DNA from: Croceibacterium_A sp035555595
GTDB taxonomy: Bacteria; Pseudomonadota; Alphaproteobacteria; Sphingomonadales; Sphingomonadaceae
DNA: 64,000 nt
Reading direction: 5' to 3'
Assembly (NCBI GenBank): GCA_035555595.1
Contig: DATMGK010000037.1
Location: forward strand, 26,118 to 90,117
Under the pieces are notes generated by a model. That model was not told where the DNA came from and searched no databases. It saw only the letters and a list, made by a program, of their open reading frames with translations. Made by a program: the position numbers and the translations under genes. Shown here piece after piece: positions 55,670-64,000 of this stretch. Within the stretch, counting starts at the first letter, position 1. Every line of letters begins with the position of its first letter.

Positions 55670-56527
55670 TTAATCACTGCGAGCCGCTTTGCCAAGCCCT
55701 AATCGCAGGATCAGTGATCGAGGCCTTCCAGCGAGGTCGCGGCGAAGCTCTGACCCAAAGCCCGCCTCTGCTGCAATGGCAGCCACCGCTTCGGCCTGCG
55801 TGGCGCCAATTTCCAGCACCGCCATACCGTTTTCGTTCAGCAGGGCCGATAGCTGGGGTATGAGAACGCGATAATCGTCCAACCCTTCCGGCCCCGCAAA
55901 CAGCGCCCCGGCAGGCTCCCAGTCTCGCACATCAGGGTCGAGCAAGGCCTCCACTTCCACATACGGCGGATTGGCCAGGATCATGTCAAACCGGCCCAGC
56001 GCATCCCCCCAGCCTGCCCGGTGCCAGTCCCGTTCTTCCAGTGTTGCACGATCCATTACGCCAAGCCGCTCCGCATTAGCGCGCGCCACGGCCAACGCAT
56101 CTGCCGAGCGGTCGATGCCCACACCCCGCGCCGCCGGGCACTCGCACAATACAGTCAGCAGCAGTGCGCCCGATCCCACGCCGCAGTCCAGCACCCGCGC
56201 AGGCGACGGGCAGGCTTCCAGCGCCGCGGCAACCGTCGTTTCGCTGTCCGCGCGGGGGATCAGGACCGCCGGCCCCACGGCGAACTCACGGCCATAGAAC
56301 TCCTGCACGCCGACGATATAGGCCATCGGCTCATGCCGCTCCCGCCGCTCAAGCACCGCCGCGAAACCGCCCGGCACATCCGCCTGCATGTGCCGCAGCA
56401 GCAGTTCCGTGCGGCCAACGCCAATCGCGTGCGCCATCAGCAGTTCCGCATCCAGCCGCGCTGTGTCCGACACCGATGCCAGTCTGGATGCCGCTGCACG
56501 CAATGCCTCGGCCACCGTGGTTGCCAC
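55670..56527 (-). CDS. prmC: Release factor glutamine N5-methyltransferase
   Basis: 285 residues. SAM-binding V-L-D-C-G-V-G-S-G-A at 112-121 (the usual T of GTGSG is V) and the amide-methylase N-P-P-Y at 186-189. It methylates the Gln of the GGQ loop in RF1 and RF2. Starts 2 nt after the prfA stop, the common prfA-prmC pair. Confidence 0.95.
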   Translation of the reverse strand: MATTVAEALRAAASRLASVSDTARLDAELLMAHAIGVGRTELLLRHMQADVPGGFAAVLERRERHEPMAYIVGVQEFYGREFAVGPAVLIPRADSETTVAAALEACPSPARVLDCGVGSGALLLTVLCECPAARGVGIDRSADALAVARANAERLGVMDRATLEERDWHRAGWGDALGRFDMILANPPYVEVEALLDPDVRDWEPAGALFAGPEGLDDYRVLIPQLSALLNENGMAVLEIGATQAEAVAAIAAEAGFGSELRRDLAGRPRSLILRLGLGKAARSD

Positions 56528-56529
56528 GC

Positions 56530-57597
56530 CTATTCGCCCATCGCCGCCAGCCGCTTGGCCTGATCTTCGGCGATCAGCGCGTCGATCAGTTCGCCCAGTC
56601 CTGGCCCGGCGAGCACGCCTTCCAGCTTGTGAAGAGTCAGGCCGATGCGATGATCCGTCACGCGGCCCTGCGGGAAATTGTAAGTGCGGATGCGTTCGGA
56701 CCGGTCGCCGCTGCCCACCATCGCCCGGCGCGCCTCCGCCTCCACGCCATGCGCCTCGTCACGGGTTTTTTCGTAAAGGCGCGCGCGCAGCACTGCCATC
56801 GCCTTGGCGCGGTTGCGGTGCTGGCTGCGTTCGTCCTGCATGGCCACCACGATGCCGCTGGGCATATGCGTGATCCGCACGGCCGAATCGGTCTTGTTCA
56901 CGTGCTGACCACCTGCGCCGCTGGCACGATAAATATCGATCCGCAGGTCCTTGTCCTCGATCTGCACGTCCACCTCGGTCGGTTCCGGCAGAACGGCGAC
57001 AGTGGCGGCAGAGGTATGGATGCGTCCGCCGCTTTCCGTCACCGGCACGCGCTGCACGCGGTGAACGCCGCTTTCGAACTTCAGCTTGGCGAACACGCCA
57101 TTGCCGCTGACCTGCGCGACGACTTCCTTGAACCCGCCCAGGTCGTTGGCATTCACATCCATGACCTCGACCTTCCAGCCCTGTTCGCCGGCATAGGCCT
57201 CGTACATGCGGAACAGATCGGCCGCGAACAGCGCGGCCTCATCGCCGCCGGTCCCGGCCCGGATTTCCAGCATGGCGGGGCGGCTGTCCGCTTCGTCGCG
57301 CGGCAACAGCGCAATCGCCAGACGGTGCTCCGCATCGGGCAAAGCCTTGCGCAACGCGGCCAGTTCCTCGTCCGCCAGCGCGCGCATTTCTGGATCGTCG
57401 GTCATCGCGGAAAGCTCCGCGATCTCGGCACGCATGTCGCGCACTTCGCCCGCTGCCTTCGCCACCGGCTCCAGCTCGGCATAATCACGGCTCGCCGCTA
57501 CGAACGCCTCGCCCTCAAGCTGGCCAGAAGCAAGCCGCGCCTCCAGTTCCGCAAAGCGATGCGTGATCTGCGCAAGGCGATCGTCGGGAATCGTCAT
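56530..57597 (-). CDS. prfA: Peptide chain release factor 1
   Basis: 355 residues. The stop-codon recognition motif is P-V-T at 185-187 (class PxT, RF1) and G-G-Q is at 229-231 in S-G-A-G-G-Q-H-V-N-K. Recognises UAA and UAG. Length and order are standard. The gap to hisS upstream is 73 nt. Confidence 0.97.
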   Translation of the reverse strand: MTIPDDRLAQITHRFAELEARLASGQLEGEAFVAASRDYAELEPVAKAAGEVRDMRAEIAELSAMTDDPEMRALADEELAALRKALPDAEHRLAIALLPRDEADSRPAMLEIRAGTGGDEAALFAADLFRMYEAYAGEQGWKVEVMDVNANDLGGFKEVVAQVSGNGVFAKLKFESGVHRVQRVPVTESGGRIHTSAATVAVLPEPTEVDVQIEDKDLRIDIYRASGAGGQHVNKTDSAVRITHMPSGIVVAMQDERSQHRNRAKAMAVLRARLYEKTRDEAHGVEAEARRAMVGSGDRSERIRTYNFPQGRVTDHRIGLTLHKLEGVLAGPGLGELIDALIAEDQAKRLAAMGE

Positions 57598-57670
57598 GCA
57601 GCGATCACCCGTGCACTGGCGCGGCGCGACGACGGCGCAAGATTGCAGAACGCGGACAAGCGGAGGGCAC

Positions 57671-58927
57671 TCACTTATTCGCGGCCAGCAGCAGCGGCTG
57701 CACGATCTGGTCGATGCGATCGGTTAGTTCGGACGGGCCCCTTACGCCGTAAGCAATCGCTTCGTCCTGCCACGAAAAGCTCACGATCGAAGCGGAACCA
57801 GCTTTCGTCGCCTTGTCGAAACGCTTTTTTGGCGATCCCGACGCGATGATGTCAGACGCGAGACCTGCGTGGCGGAACTGCGCCAGCACTGACTGAGAGA
57901 AGGCGAGAACCTCGTCGTTCTCCACGGCAATGACCACGTCGAACCGCTCCGCAGGGACCTTCCCGGCATCCCCCACCAGCATCGCCAGCCGTTCGATCCC
58001 GGCCGCCCAGCCCACCGCCGGGGTCGGCGCGCCGCCCAGGCTTTCCATCAGCCCGTCATAGCGCCCCCCGCCCAGCACGGTGCCCTGCGCGCCCAGCCGA
58101 TCGGTGACGAATTCGAACGCCGTGTGACGGTAATAGTCCAGCCCGCGCACCAGTGCCGCATTGCGGGCCCACTTCACGCCCGCTGCGTCCAGCCCGTCGG
58201 TCACAGCGACGAAAAACCGCTCCGCCTCGCCGCTCAGGAAATCGTCGATGCGCGGGGCTTCATGCACCAGCGCCTTGTCGCGCGGGTCCTTGCTGTCCAG
58301 AATTCGTAGCGGATTCTTCTCCAGCCGTTCCTGCGAATCCTCGCTCAGCGCGTCGCGGCTGGTGCGGAAATGTTCGACCAGAGCCATGCGCCACGCCTCG
58401 CGGCTGGCCGCATCGCCCAGCGTGTTGAGCTGCAACGTCACGCCCTCGGCAATGCCCAGTTCGTTCAGCAGTTGATCGGCCATGGCCAGCAGTTCCACAT
58501 CCGCCTGTGGCTCGCCCGCGCCGATGATCTCCGCGTCGATCTGGTGGAATTGGCGGTAACGGCCCTTCTGCGGGCGTTCATAGCGGAACAACGGGCCGTG
58601 GGTCGCCACTTTCAGCGGCGCATATTGCTGCCACCCGTCGGTCAGGTAAGCGCGGGCGATCCCGGCGGTGAACTCCGGCCGCAGCGTCAGCGATTCCCCG
58701 CCGCGATCGTCGAAACTGTACATCTCTTTCGATACGACATCGGTCGTTTCCCCCAGCGATCGGGAGAACACCTCGGTCTTTTCGAACACGGGCATTTCCA
58801 CGCGGCGGAAACGATAGAGCTTGCGCACACGCTCGAACGTTTCGACCACATGGGCGAACGCTTCCGCTTCGGCGCCGAAGATGTCCTGTGTGCCGCGTAT
58901 CGGGCGGGGTGTTTCGATCCTGCTCAT
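57671..58927 (-). CDS. hisS: Histidyl-tRNA synthetase
   Basis: 418 residues, class II. Motif 2 region F-R-Y-E-R-P-Q near 112, the histidine A loop and L-V-R-G-L-D-Y-Y-R near 262, and G-G-G-R-Y-D-G-L near 285, with a C-terminal anticodon domain. Starts M-S-R-I-E-T at 58927, first of the minus-strand translation block; divergent from the M61 peptidase gene. Confidence 0.95.
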   Translation of the reverse strand: MSRIETPRPIRGTQDIFGAEAEAFAHVVETFERVRKLYRFRRVEMPVFEKTEVFSRSLGETTDVVSKEMYSFDDRGGESLTLRPEFTAGIARAYLTDGWQQYAPLKVATHGPLFRYERPQKGRYRQFHQIDAEIIGAGEPQADVELLAMADQLLNELGIAEGVTLQLNTLGDAASREAWRMALVEHFRTSRDALSEDSQERLEKNPLRILDSKDPRDKALVHEAPRIDDFLSGEAERFFVAVTDGLDAAGVKWARNAALVRGLDYYRHTAFEFVTDRLGAQGTVLGGGRYDGLMESLGGAPTPAVGWAAGIERLAMLVGDAGKVPAERFDVVIAVENDEVLAFSQSVLAQFRHAGLASDIIASGSPKKRFDKATKAGSASIVSFSWQDEAIAYGVRGPSELTDRIDQIVQPLLLAANK

Positions 58928-59031
58928 GGTCGGCGGCGCTTAGACCCAATACCGGCTTTCGCAAAGAGTGGCCCTTTTGTGGGGCAAACGACGGGTTGCG
59001 ATCAGGGGCGGTTCGCGTCAAGAATTGCGGG

Positions 59032-60969
59032 ATGACGAATTGCCGCGCGGTCGCACCGCTCTTCGCCGCCCTGTCGCTTGCTGCCGCCGGACAGGCCGTT
59101 TTCGCCCAGCCCGCCGTGCGTTCCGCGCCCACAGCGGTCGCGGCGGAACGCACCATCAATCCTGCGCGTGACGTGCCATATCCCGGCACAATCGGGTTAG
59201 ATATCGACGCAACCGACATCGATCGTGCGATATTCCGCGTCAAACAGACGATTCCGGTTCCATCAGGCCAGCAGGAACTGGTCCTGCAACTGCCGGAATG
59301 GCTGCCGGGCAAGCACGCCGCGCGCGGGGCGATGAACCTGATTGCCGGGGTTACGTTCGAAGTGGATGGGCAGGCGGCCACATGGACGCGCGATCCGATA
59401 GAAACCTATGCCTTCCGCATTCCGCTGCCCGATGGCGCGCGCGAAGTGACGGCGCGATTCGTCTATACCTCACCCCTGCGGACGACGGAGGGGCGCATCG
59501 TCGTGACGCAGGAGATGATGAACCTGCAATGGGAGGCGATGAGCCTTTATCCCGCAGGCTATTATGTGCGGCAGATTCCGTTCAGGCCCACCGTCACTTT
59601 CCCGCAGGGTTGGGAAGCCTACACCGCGCTCGACGGGATGGAGCGCAATGGCGACACCGTGACATGGGCCACGGTCGATTACGAAACGCTGGTCGATTCC
59701 CCCATTTTCGCCGGGAAGTATGCGCGGCGCTGGGATCTGGGCCACGATGTCTATCTATCCACCGTGGCCGACAAGCCGGGACAGCTGGAACTGAAGCCCG
59801 AACATCTGGCGACCTTTGAAAAGCTGGTGGACGAATCGCTGGCGCTGTTCGGCGCGCGCCATTTCGACCACTACGATATCCTGCTGGCGCTGACCGACCG
59901 GATGGGCGGGATCGGGCTGGAACATCACCGGTCGAGCGAAAACGATTACGCCCCCGACACCTTCATCAAGTGGGACGAACTGGCGTGGAACCGCAATGTC
60001 GTATCGCACGAGATCGCACATAGCTGGAACGGCAAGTATCGCCGCCCGGAGGCGCTGTGGACGCCCGATTATCGCCAGCCGATGCAGGACAACCTGCTGT
60101 GGATGTACGAAGGACAGGATCAGTTCTGGGGCTGGGTGCTGGCCGCGCGATCCGGCCTGCAACCCAAGGACATCGTGCTGGGCGCCATCGCCAATTCGGC
60201 CGGCGCCTATTCCGTGCAGCCGGGCCGCGCATGGCGATCGGTGGAAGATACCACGCACGACCCCATCATCAACGCGCGCCGCCCGGTCCCCTATTCCACC
60301 TATAGCCGCAGCGAAGACTATTATTCCGAAGGGATGCTGGTGTGGCTGGAGGCCGACCAGATCATTCGCGAGGGCACTCGCGGACGCAAAGGGCTGGACG
60401 ATTTCGCCAGCGCCTTCTTCGGCATGAACGATGGCGACTGGGGCGTGCTGACCTATGACTTCGACGAGATCGTCGAAACGCTGAACGGCATCCATCCATA
60501 CGACTGGGCCACGTTCCTGCACGAACGGTTCCAGACGCCCGGCCAGCCCGCACCGATCACCGGGGTCGAAAAGGCCGGATACCGGCTGACGTGGAAGGAA
60601 GAACCGAACCCCTACGAAAAGGGCCGGACATCTTCCGGAGCTATCGGCCTGCAATACTCGCTGGGCGTTTCACTGACGCGCGACGGGACCGTCAGCAGTG
60701 TGCTGTGGGATAGCCCGGCCTTCAATGCGGGCGTCGTCAACGGCGCGCAGATCGTGGCGGTGAACGGCGAAGCCTATAGCGCCGACACGATCAAACAGGC
60801 GATCACCGCCGCGAAGGGGGGCAGCGCGCCCATCGATCTCCTGATCAAGCGCGGCCAGCGTTATTTCTCGGTTCCGGTGGCCTATCACGACGGGCTGCGC
60901 TGGCCGTGGCTGGAACCTGCGGGCAGCGGCAAACAACCGCTGGACCGCCTGCTCGACCCCCGCACCTGA
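59032..60969 (+). CDS. M61-family (glycyl aminopeptidase-like) metallopeptidase
   Basis: 645 residues from the ATG at 59032. Signal peptide ends at V-F-A-Q (about residue 26). The zinc site is H-E-I-A-H at 326-330 in V-S-H-E-I-A-H-S-W, followed by the M-Y-E-G-Q-D-Q-F glutamate. A C-terminal PDZ-like domain (about 565-620) has G-V-V-N-G-A-Q-I-V-A-V-N-G. Periplasmic or outer-membrane exopeptidase. An upstream in-frame ATG within hisS is not likely to be used. Confidence 0.93.
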   Translation: MTNCRAVAPLFAALSLAAAGQAVFAQPAVRSAPTAVAAERTINPARDVPYPGTIGLDIDATDIDRAIFRVKQTIPVPSGQQELVLQLPEWLPGKHAARGAMNLIAGVTFEVDGQAATWTRDPIETYAFRIPLPDGAREVTARFVYTSPLRTTEGRIVVTQEMMNLQWEAMSLYPAGYYVRQIPFRPTVTFPQGWEAYTALDGMERNGDTVTWATVDYETLVDSPIFAGKYARRWDLGHDVYLSTVADKPGQLELKPEHLATFEKLVDESLALFGARHFDHYDILLALTDRMGGIGLEHHRSSENDYAPDTFIKWDELAWNRNVVSHEIAHSWNGKYRRPEALWTPDYRQPMQDNLLWMYEGQDQFWGWVLAARSGLQPKDIVLGAIANSAGAYSVQPGRAWRSVEDTTHDPIINARRPVPYSTYSRSEDYYSEGMLVWLEADQIIREGTRGRKGLDDFASAFFGMNDGDWGVLTYDFDEIVETLNGIHPYDWATFLHERFQTPGQPAPITGVEKAGYRLTWKEEPNPYEKGRTSSGAIGLQYSLGVSLTRDGTVSSVLWDSPAFNAGVVNGAQIVAVNGEAYSADTIKQAITAAKGGSAPIDLLIKRGQRYFSVPVAYHDGLRWPWLEPAGSGKQPLDRLLDPRT

Positions 60970-61037
60970 CATCATTGCGGGCGCGCATCGAGTAATGAGG
61001 ATACAAGTCGGCGCCCTCATCGGCTAAACCACGGGGC

Positions 61038-61715
61038 GTGACGCAAGCCCGCCGCAGCCACGCCTCCATCGCGATCGGCAATCGCATCGCCCCGGTGCGA
61101 TTCCTGCTGTTTCTGGCGCTGCTGCCCGCCAGCTTCTTCGGCTATCAGGCCTTGTTCGGGCCGCACCACTGGGCCGATGCCGCCACCGTGGCGTTCGATA
61201 TCGCTGCGGTGACATTCCTGCTTTCACTGCTGCCACTGGCACGCGGCGCGAATGCGGAAGTGATGCGCGCCCATTCTGCCGCCAACGATGCCAATCGCGA
61301 GTTGATTCTGGCCCTGACCGCGCTGGTGACCTTCGCCGTGCTGGCGGCCATCACCGGCGAACTTGCCGGGGCGCGGCAGGGAGAACCCGCCGCCGTGGCC
61401 AAGCTGGTCGGCACGCTGCTGGCGGCATGGCTGTTCGTCAACAGCGTCTATGCACTGCATTATGCCCACGCGTTCTATCTGGGCGCACCGAAAGGCGGGG
61501 ATGAGGGCGGGCTGGAGTTTCCCGGCACGCGCACGCCGGATTATCTCGACTTCACCTATTTCGCCTTCACGCTGGGGATGACGTTCCAGACATCGGACGT
61601 GCAGATCACCGCGCGGCCGCTGCGCCGGGTGGCGCTGTTGCACGGCTTCGTCGCGTTCGTGTTCAATATCGGCGTGATCGCCTTCACCATCAACGCGCTG
61701 GGCGGTGGCGGATAG
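61038..61715 (+). CDS. DUF1345 membrane protein
   Basis: 225 residues with about five membrane segments and a GTG start. The Y-A-L-H-Y-A-H-A-F-Y-L and D-Y-L-D-F-T-Y-F-A-F-T-L-G-M-T-F-Q-T-S-D-V segments near 150 and 170 define DUF1345 and resemble ion-channel pore-helix regions, but no function is known. Follows the M61 gene by 68 nt. Confidence 0.85.
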   Translation: MTQARRSHASIAIGNRIAPVRFLLFLALLPASFFGYQALFGPHHWADAATVAFDIAAVTFLLSLLPLARGANAEVMRAHSAANDANRELILALTALVTFAVLAAITGELAGARQGEPAAVAKLVGTLLAAWLFVNSVYALHYAHAFYLGAPKGGDEGGLEFPGTRTPDYLDFTYFAFTLGMTFQTSDVQITARPLRRVALLHGFVAFVFNIGVIAFTINALGGGG

Positions 61716-61740
61716 GGCCACCACCCAGCGTTGTTCGATG

Positions 61741-62850
61741 CTATTCGGCGGCTTCGAGGAACCGATCGTCGATAGAGGTTTCGGCTTCCCAGCTTTTCAC
61801 TTCAGGCAGCACTTTTTCTGCAAACAGGTGCATTTTCCTGCGCGCATCTTCCTGCGGCATGCCGCCGAAATAGAGGTGCGGGAAGAAGCCCTGCGGCCGG
61901 TAGATTTCCTTCAGTTCCCACAACCGGTCGAGGATCATCTGCGGTGTGCCGGTGACCGCCCCCTTCGAGAATTCCTCGACGTAAGGTTCAATCGCCTCTG
62001 GCGCGAGGACCATCTTTTCGTAGTGTTCGTACCCCTTGATGTGCGGGAACTTGCCCGGCGTATCGAGGTGATAGTTGCGAACCGCAGCGCGCATGGTGTT
62101 GGCCAGATATTTCCGCCCCTGCTGTTCGGCCAATTCCGCGCTTTCATCGATGTAGTAATTGCCGCTCAGCATCGGCGGCGGCGGCGCGGTGCCGGGGCCA
62201 TGCACTTCCTGCCAGACCTCTGTGTATTTGTCGGGCGGCACATCCTTGCCCCGCTGCGGCAGCATCAGCACCATGTTACCGCAATGCATCCGCGCGGCGG
62301 TGTACATGGAATTGCCCGACAGCGATCCGCAGAACTTGCGCCCTTCGAAGCTCTTTATCGGCCCCGGTCGCAATTCACGGCGCGGGATCGTGCCGAACGC
62401 CCCGCTCCCTTCGATCACCCCGGTTTCCAGCGCGCGAATCAGCACCGACAGGATGTCGTTATACAGATCCCGGCTCTGGTTCATGTCGATGCCCAGCCCG
62501 GAAAATTCGTGCTGCGCCAGCCCGCCGCCGAAACCGAGAATCATCCGACCGCCCGACAGGATGTCCAGATTGACGATCCGTTCCGCCAGCCGCACCGGAT
62601 GGTGCCAGGGCACGATGATGCACTGGGTGCCCAGCTTCACATGCTTCGTCCGTGCGGCAATGTAAGTGAGCAGTTGGACCGGATCGTTCGACATCGAATA
62701 ATCCGAGAAATGATGTTCGGTGATCCACACCGAATCGAAACCCAGTTCTTCCGCCAGGACGAGGTTGTCGACTTCATCACGCAAAAAGCGTGCGTCGTCG
62801 TAATCCTTGCCGCGCTGATGGGCGAAGCCGCTGGCCAGGCCTACATGCAT
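61741..62850 (-). CDS. LLM-class flavin-dependent oxidoreductase
   Basis: 369 residues from the ATG at 62850; upstream frame is open but carries a broken leader. TIM-barrel markers: W-I-T-E-H-H-F-S near 43, P-V-R-L-A-E-R-I-V-N-L-D near 84, and G-x-R-M-I-L-G-F-G-G near 99. Typical of the alkane/amine-type two-component monooxygenase group, partner reductase not nearby. GAGGAG lies about 10 nt before the ATG. Unrelated in sequence detail to the LLM enzyme at 35125. Confidence 0.83.
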   Translation of the reverse strand: MHVGLASGFAHQRGKDYDDARFLRDEVDNLVLAEELGFDSVWITEHHFSDYSMSNDPVQLLTYIAARTKHVKLGTQCIIVPWHHPVRLAERIVNLDILSGGRMILGFGGGLAQHEFSGLGIDMNQSRDLYNDILSVLIRALETGVIEGSGAFGTIPRRELRPGPIKSFEGRKFCGSLSGNSMYTAARMHCGNMVLMLPQRGKDVPPDKYTEVWQEVHGPGTAPPPPMLSGNYYIDESAELAEQQGRKYLANTMRAAVRNYHLDTPGKFPHIKGYEHYEKMVLAPEAIEPYVEEFSKGAVTGTPQMILDRLWELKEIYRPQGFFPHLYFGGMPQEDARRKMHLFAEKVLPEVKSWEAETSIDDRFLEAAE

Positions 62851-63041
62851 CGTCAGGTACTCCTCTCGCATGCAGGGTCGGCACTTTGCGTGCCTGTTTG
62901 TCCCCGCTGTGGTCCCTTGTTGCCTCAGTTTACATATGACCGCAATTCCTCTCGCCAACCGGGGCCTCATCGGTTAGGCGCCCGCAAAATAAGCAAAGAA
63001 ATGGGAGGGGTGCCTTTCCATTAGAGTGGAAGCGAGCATCC

Positions 63042-63575
63042 ATGCGTATCGAATCTATTCCGGTGGGCGATAATCCGCCCGAAAGCCTCAATGTCATTAT
63101 CGAGGTGCCGACCGGCGGGGAGCCGGTGAAGTACGAATTCGACAAGGCGAGCGGCGCGCTGTTCGTCGACCGCATCCTGCATACGCCGATGCGTTATCCG
63201 GCGAACTATGGCTTTGTGCCGCACACGCTTTCGCCCGATGGCGACCCGTTGGACGCGCTGGTCATTTCACGATCGCCGTTCATCGCGGGATGCGTGGTTC
63301 GCGCCCGGCCGATTGGCGTGCTGCATCTGGAAGACGAACATGGCGGGGACGAGAAGCTGATCTGCGTGCCCGTGGACACGACCTTCCCGTACTATTCCGA
63401 CGTCGGGGAGCGGCAGGACCTGCCCTCCATCGTGCTCCAGCAGATCGAGCACTTCTTCACCCACTACAAAGACCTGGAAGCCGAAAAGTGGGTGCGGGTC
63501 GGCGAATGGGGTGACGCGGCGGAAGCGCGCCAGATCACTCTGGAAGCGATCGAGCGCGCGAAGCAGGCGGGCTGA
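63042..63575 (+). CDS. ppa: Inorganic pyrophosphatase
   Basis: 177 residues, family I. E-x-x-x-G-x-x-V-K-Y-E near 24, R-Y-P-A-N-Y-G-F near 51, metal-binding D-G-D-P-L-D-A-L at 66-73, and the E-D-E-H-G-G-D-E-K near 97. Hydrolyses PPi to drive biosynthesis. Normal length. Confidence 0.97.
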   Translation: MRIESIPVGDNPPESLNVIIEVPTGGEPVKYEFDKASGALFVDRILHTPMRYPANYGFVPHTLSPDGDPLDALVISRSPFIAGCVVRARPIGVLHLEDEHGGDEKLICVPVDTTFPYYSDVGERQDLPSIVLQQIEHFFTHYKDLEAEKWVRVGEWGDAAEARQITLEAIERAKQAG

Positions 63576-63605
63576 GCAGCCCGCCTTACGCTTAAACGAT
63601 CGCGA

Positions 63606-63983
63606 TCAGAACAGTTCGGCGATCGCCAGGAACAATCCGGTAAGGGCCAGCGGCAGACCGATCGCGCTGGCCCATATCGCCAGCCGGTCACGCTTGAAGC
63701 GATCGGCGAATTCAGGGTTCGCCGCTTCCGAATCGCTGAGCCCTTCCCACCGCTTTTCAAACATGCGGCATCCGGGAATGATCGCGGCGATCAGCACGAC
63801 TAGCGCGAAATACGGCAATGCCGAACCGTGGCCAGTCTTCAGCACTGTCATGGTGACGAAAATCTGCAGGCCCGTGTAAACCAGCAGCGCGTAGGCGACG
63901 TGGTCGCTCATCTTCCGGCGCCAGTCGAGCTTGCGATCAGTGTGCCCCGCAGCTGTCGCAGATGGCCTGAAGGCCTTGTCCAT
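63606..63983 (-). CDS. Uncharacterised small membrane protein
   Basis: 125 residues from the ATG at 63983 with GAGGAG upstream. Three hydrophobic segments (about 32-47, 58-73 and 103-122) with a charged loop R-W-E-G-L-S-D-S-E near 78. Convergent with ppa. Not recognised; resembles conserved hypothetical sphingomonad membrane proteins. Confidence 0.65.
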   Translation of the reverse strand: MDKAFRPSATAAGHTDRKLDWRRKMSDHVAYALLVYTGLQIFVTMTVLKTGHGSALPYFALVVLIAAIIPGCRMFEKRWEGLSDSEAANPEFADRFKRDRLAIWASAIGLPLALTGLFLAIAELF

Positions 63984-64000
63984 GCGCTTTTCTCCTCTGC

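Noticed and set aside
56164..57849. 561-codon plus-strand frame opposite prfA/prmC
   Set aside because: Shadow of genes with full catalytic motifs.

Overview
The window is GC-rich, gene-dense chromosome from an alphaproteobacterium, most likely of the Sphingomonadales (Sphingobium / Novosphingobium / Erythrobacteraceae range). The evidence is the protocatechuate 4,5-cleavage (lig) genes, whose proteins closely resemble those I know from Sphingobium SYK-6, including identical numbering of catalytic residues in LigB and LigJ. The rnd-lptC-lptA order, a DUF4167 protein, GltB with a 42-residue propeptide, and hairpin terminators that mostly lack U-tracts also fit. I see no rRNA, tRNA, CRISPR array, transposase or prophage.

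Layout. Positions 1-6576 hold a compact protocatechuate meta-cleavage locus in two divergent arms. The left-reading arm is ligK, ligU and the first codons of ligI. The right-reading arm is a DUF1932 dehydrogenase, ligJ, a DUF2218 protein, ligA, ligB and ligC. Together they take protocatechuate through CHMS, PDC, oxalomesaconate and CHA to pyruvate plus oxaloacetate. From 6649 to 9063 come a small unknown protein, an aldo/keto reductase translationally coupled to a CmcJ-type oxygenase-like protein, and a possible micro-ORF. From 9083 to 13485 (minus strand) lie a YjaB-like acetyltransferase, thrS, lptA, lptC and an RNase D-type exonuclease. Then follow ung, a TauD-family dioxygenase with a divergent MarR regulator and a palindromic operator between them, and the glutamate synthase genes gltD and gltB (15748-22027).

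From 22150 to 33631 are two membrane proteins, an intracellular PHA depolymerase, an ABC exporter, an M13 peptidase, uppP, three tiny lipoproteins, phenylalanine hydroxylase and RecQ. From 33711 to 35102 is a three-gene cassette (SPFH/band-7 protein, ribbon-helix-helix protein, small membrane protein) behind an AT-rich palindromic leader. Then come an LLM flavin oxidoreductase, a GNAT enzyme, ribA, xth, lolA, rpmG, arfB, an RluA-type pseudouridine synthase, an aspartate-type aminotransferase, a fused pabB-pabC, a HerA-like ATPase and a CDC48-type AAA ATPase.

The only gene-free stretch over 300 bases (47947-48422) carries a strong minus-strand terminator with no gene upstream of it, an AT-rich block and an operator-like palindrome ahead of a 3-oxoacid CoA-transferase pair. 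The rest holds a GST, an MFS transporter, a minus-strand translation/SAM block (hisS, prfA, prmC, DUF4167, lnt, metK), an M61 peptidase, a DUF1345 protein, a second LLM oxidoreductase, inorganic pyrophosphatase and a small membrane protein.

Most of the window is core metabolism. The parts most worth following up are the two uncharacterised genes embedded in the lig operon, the SPFH/RHH/membrane cassette, and the probable unannotated transcript near 48100-48330.
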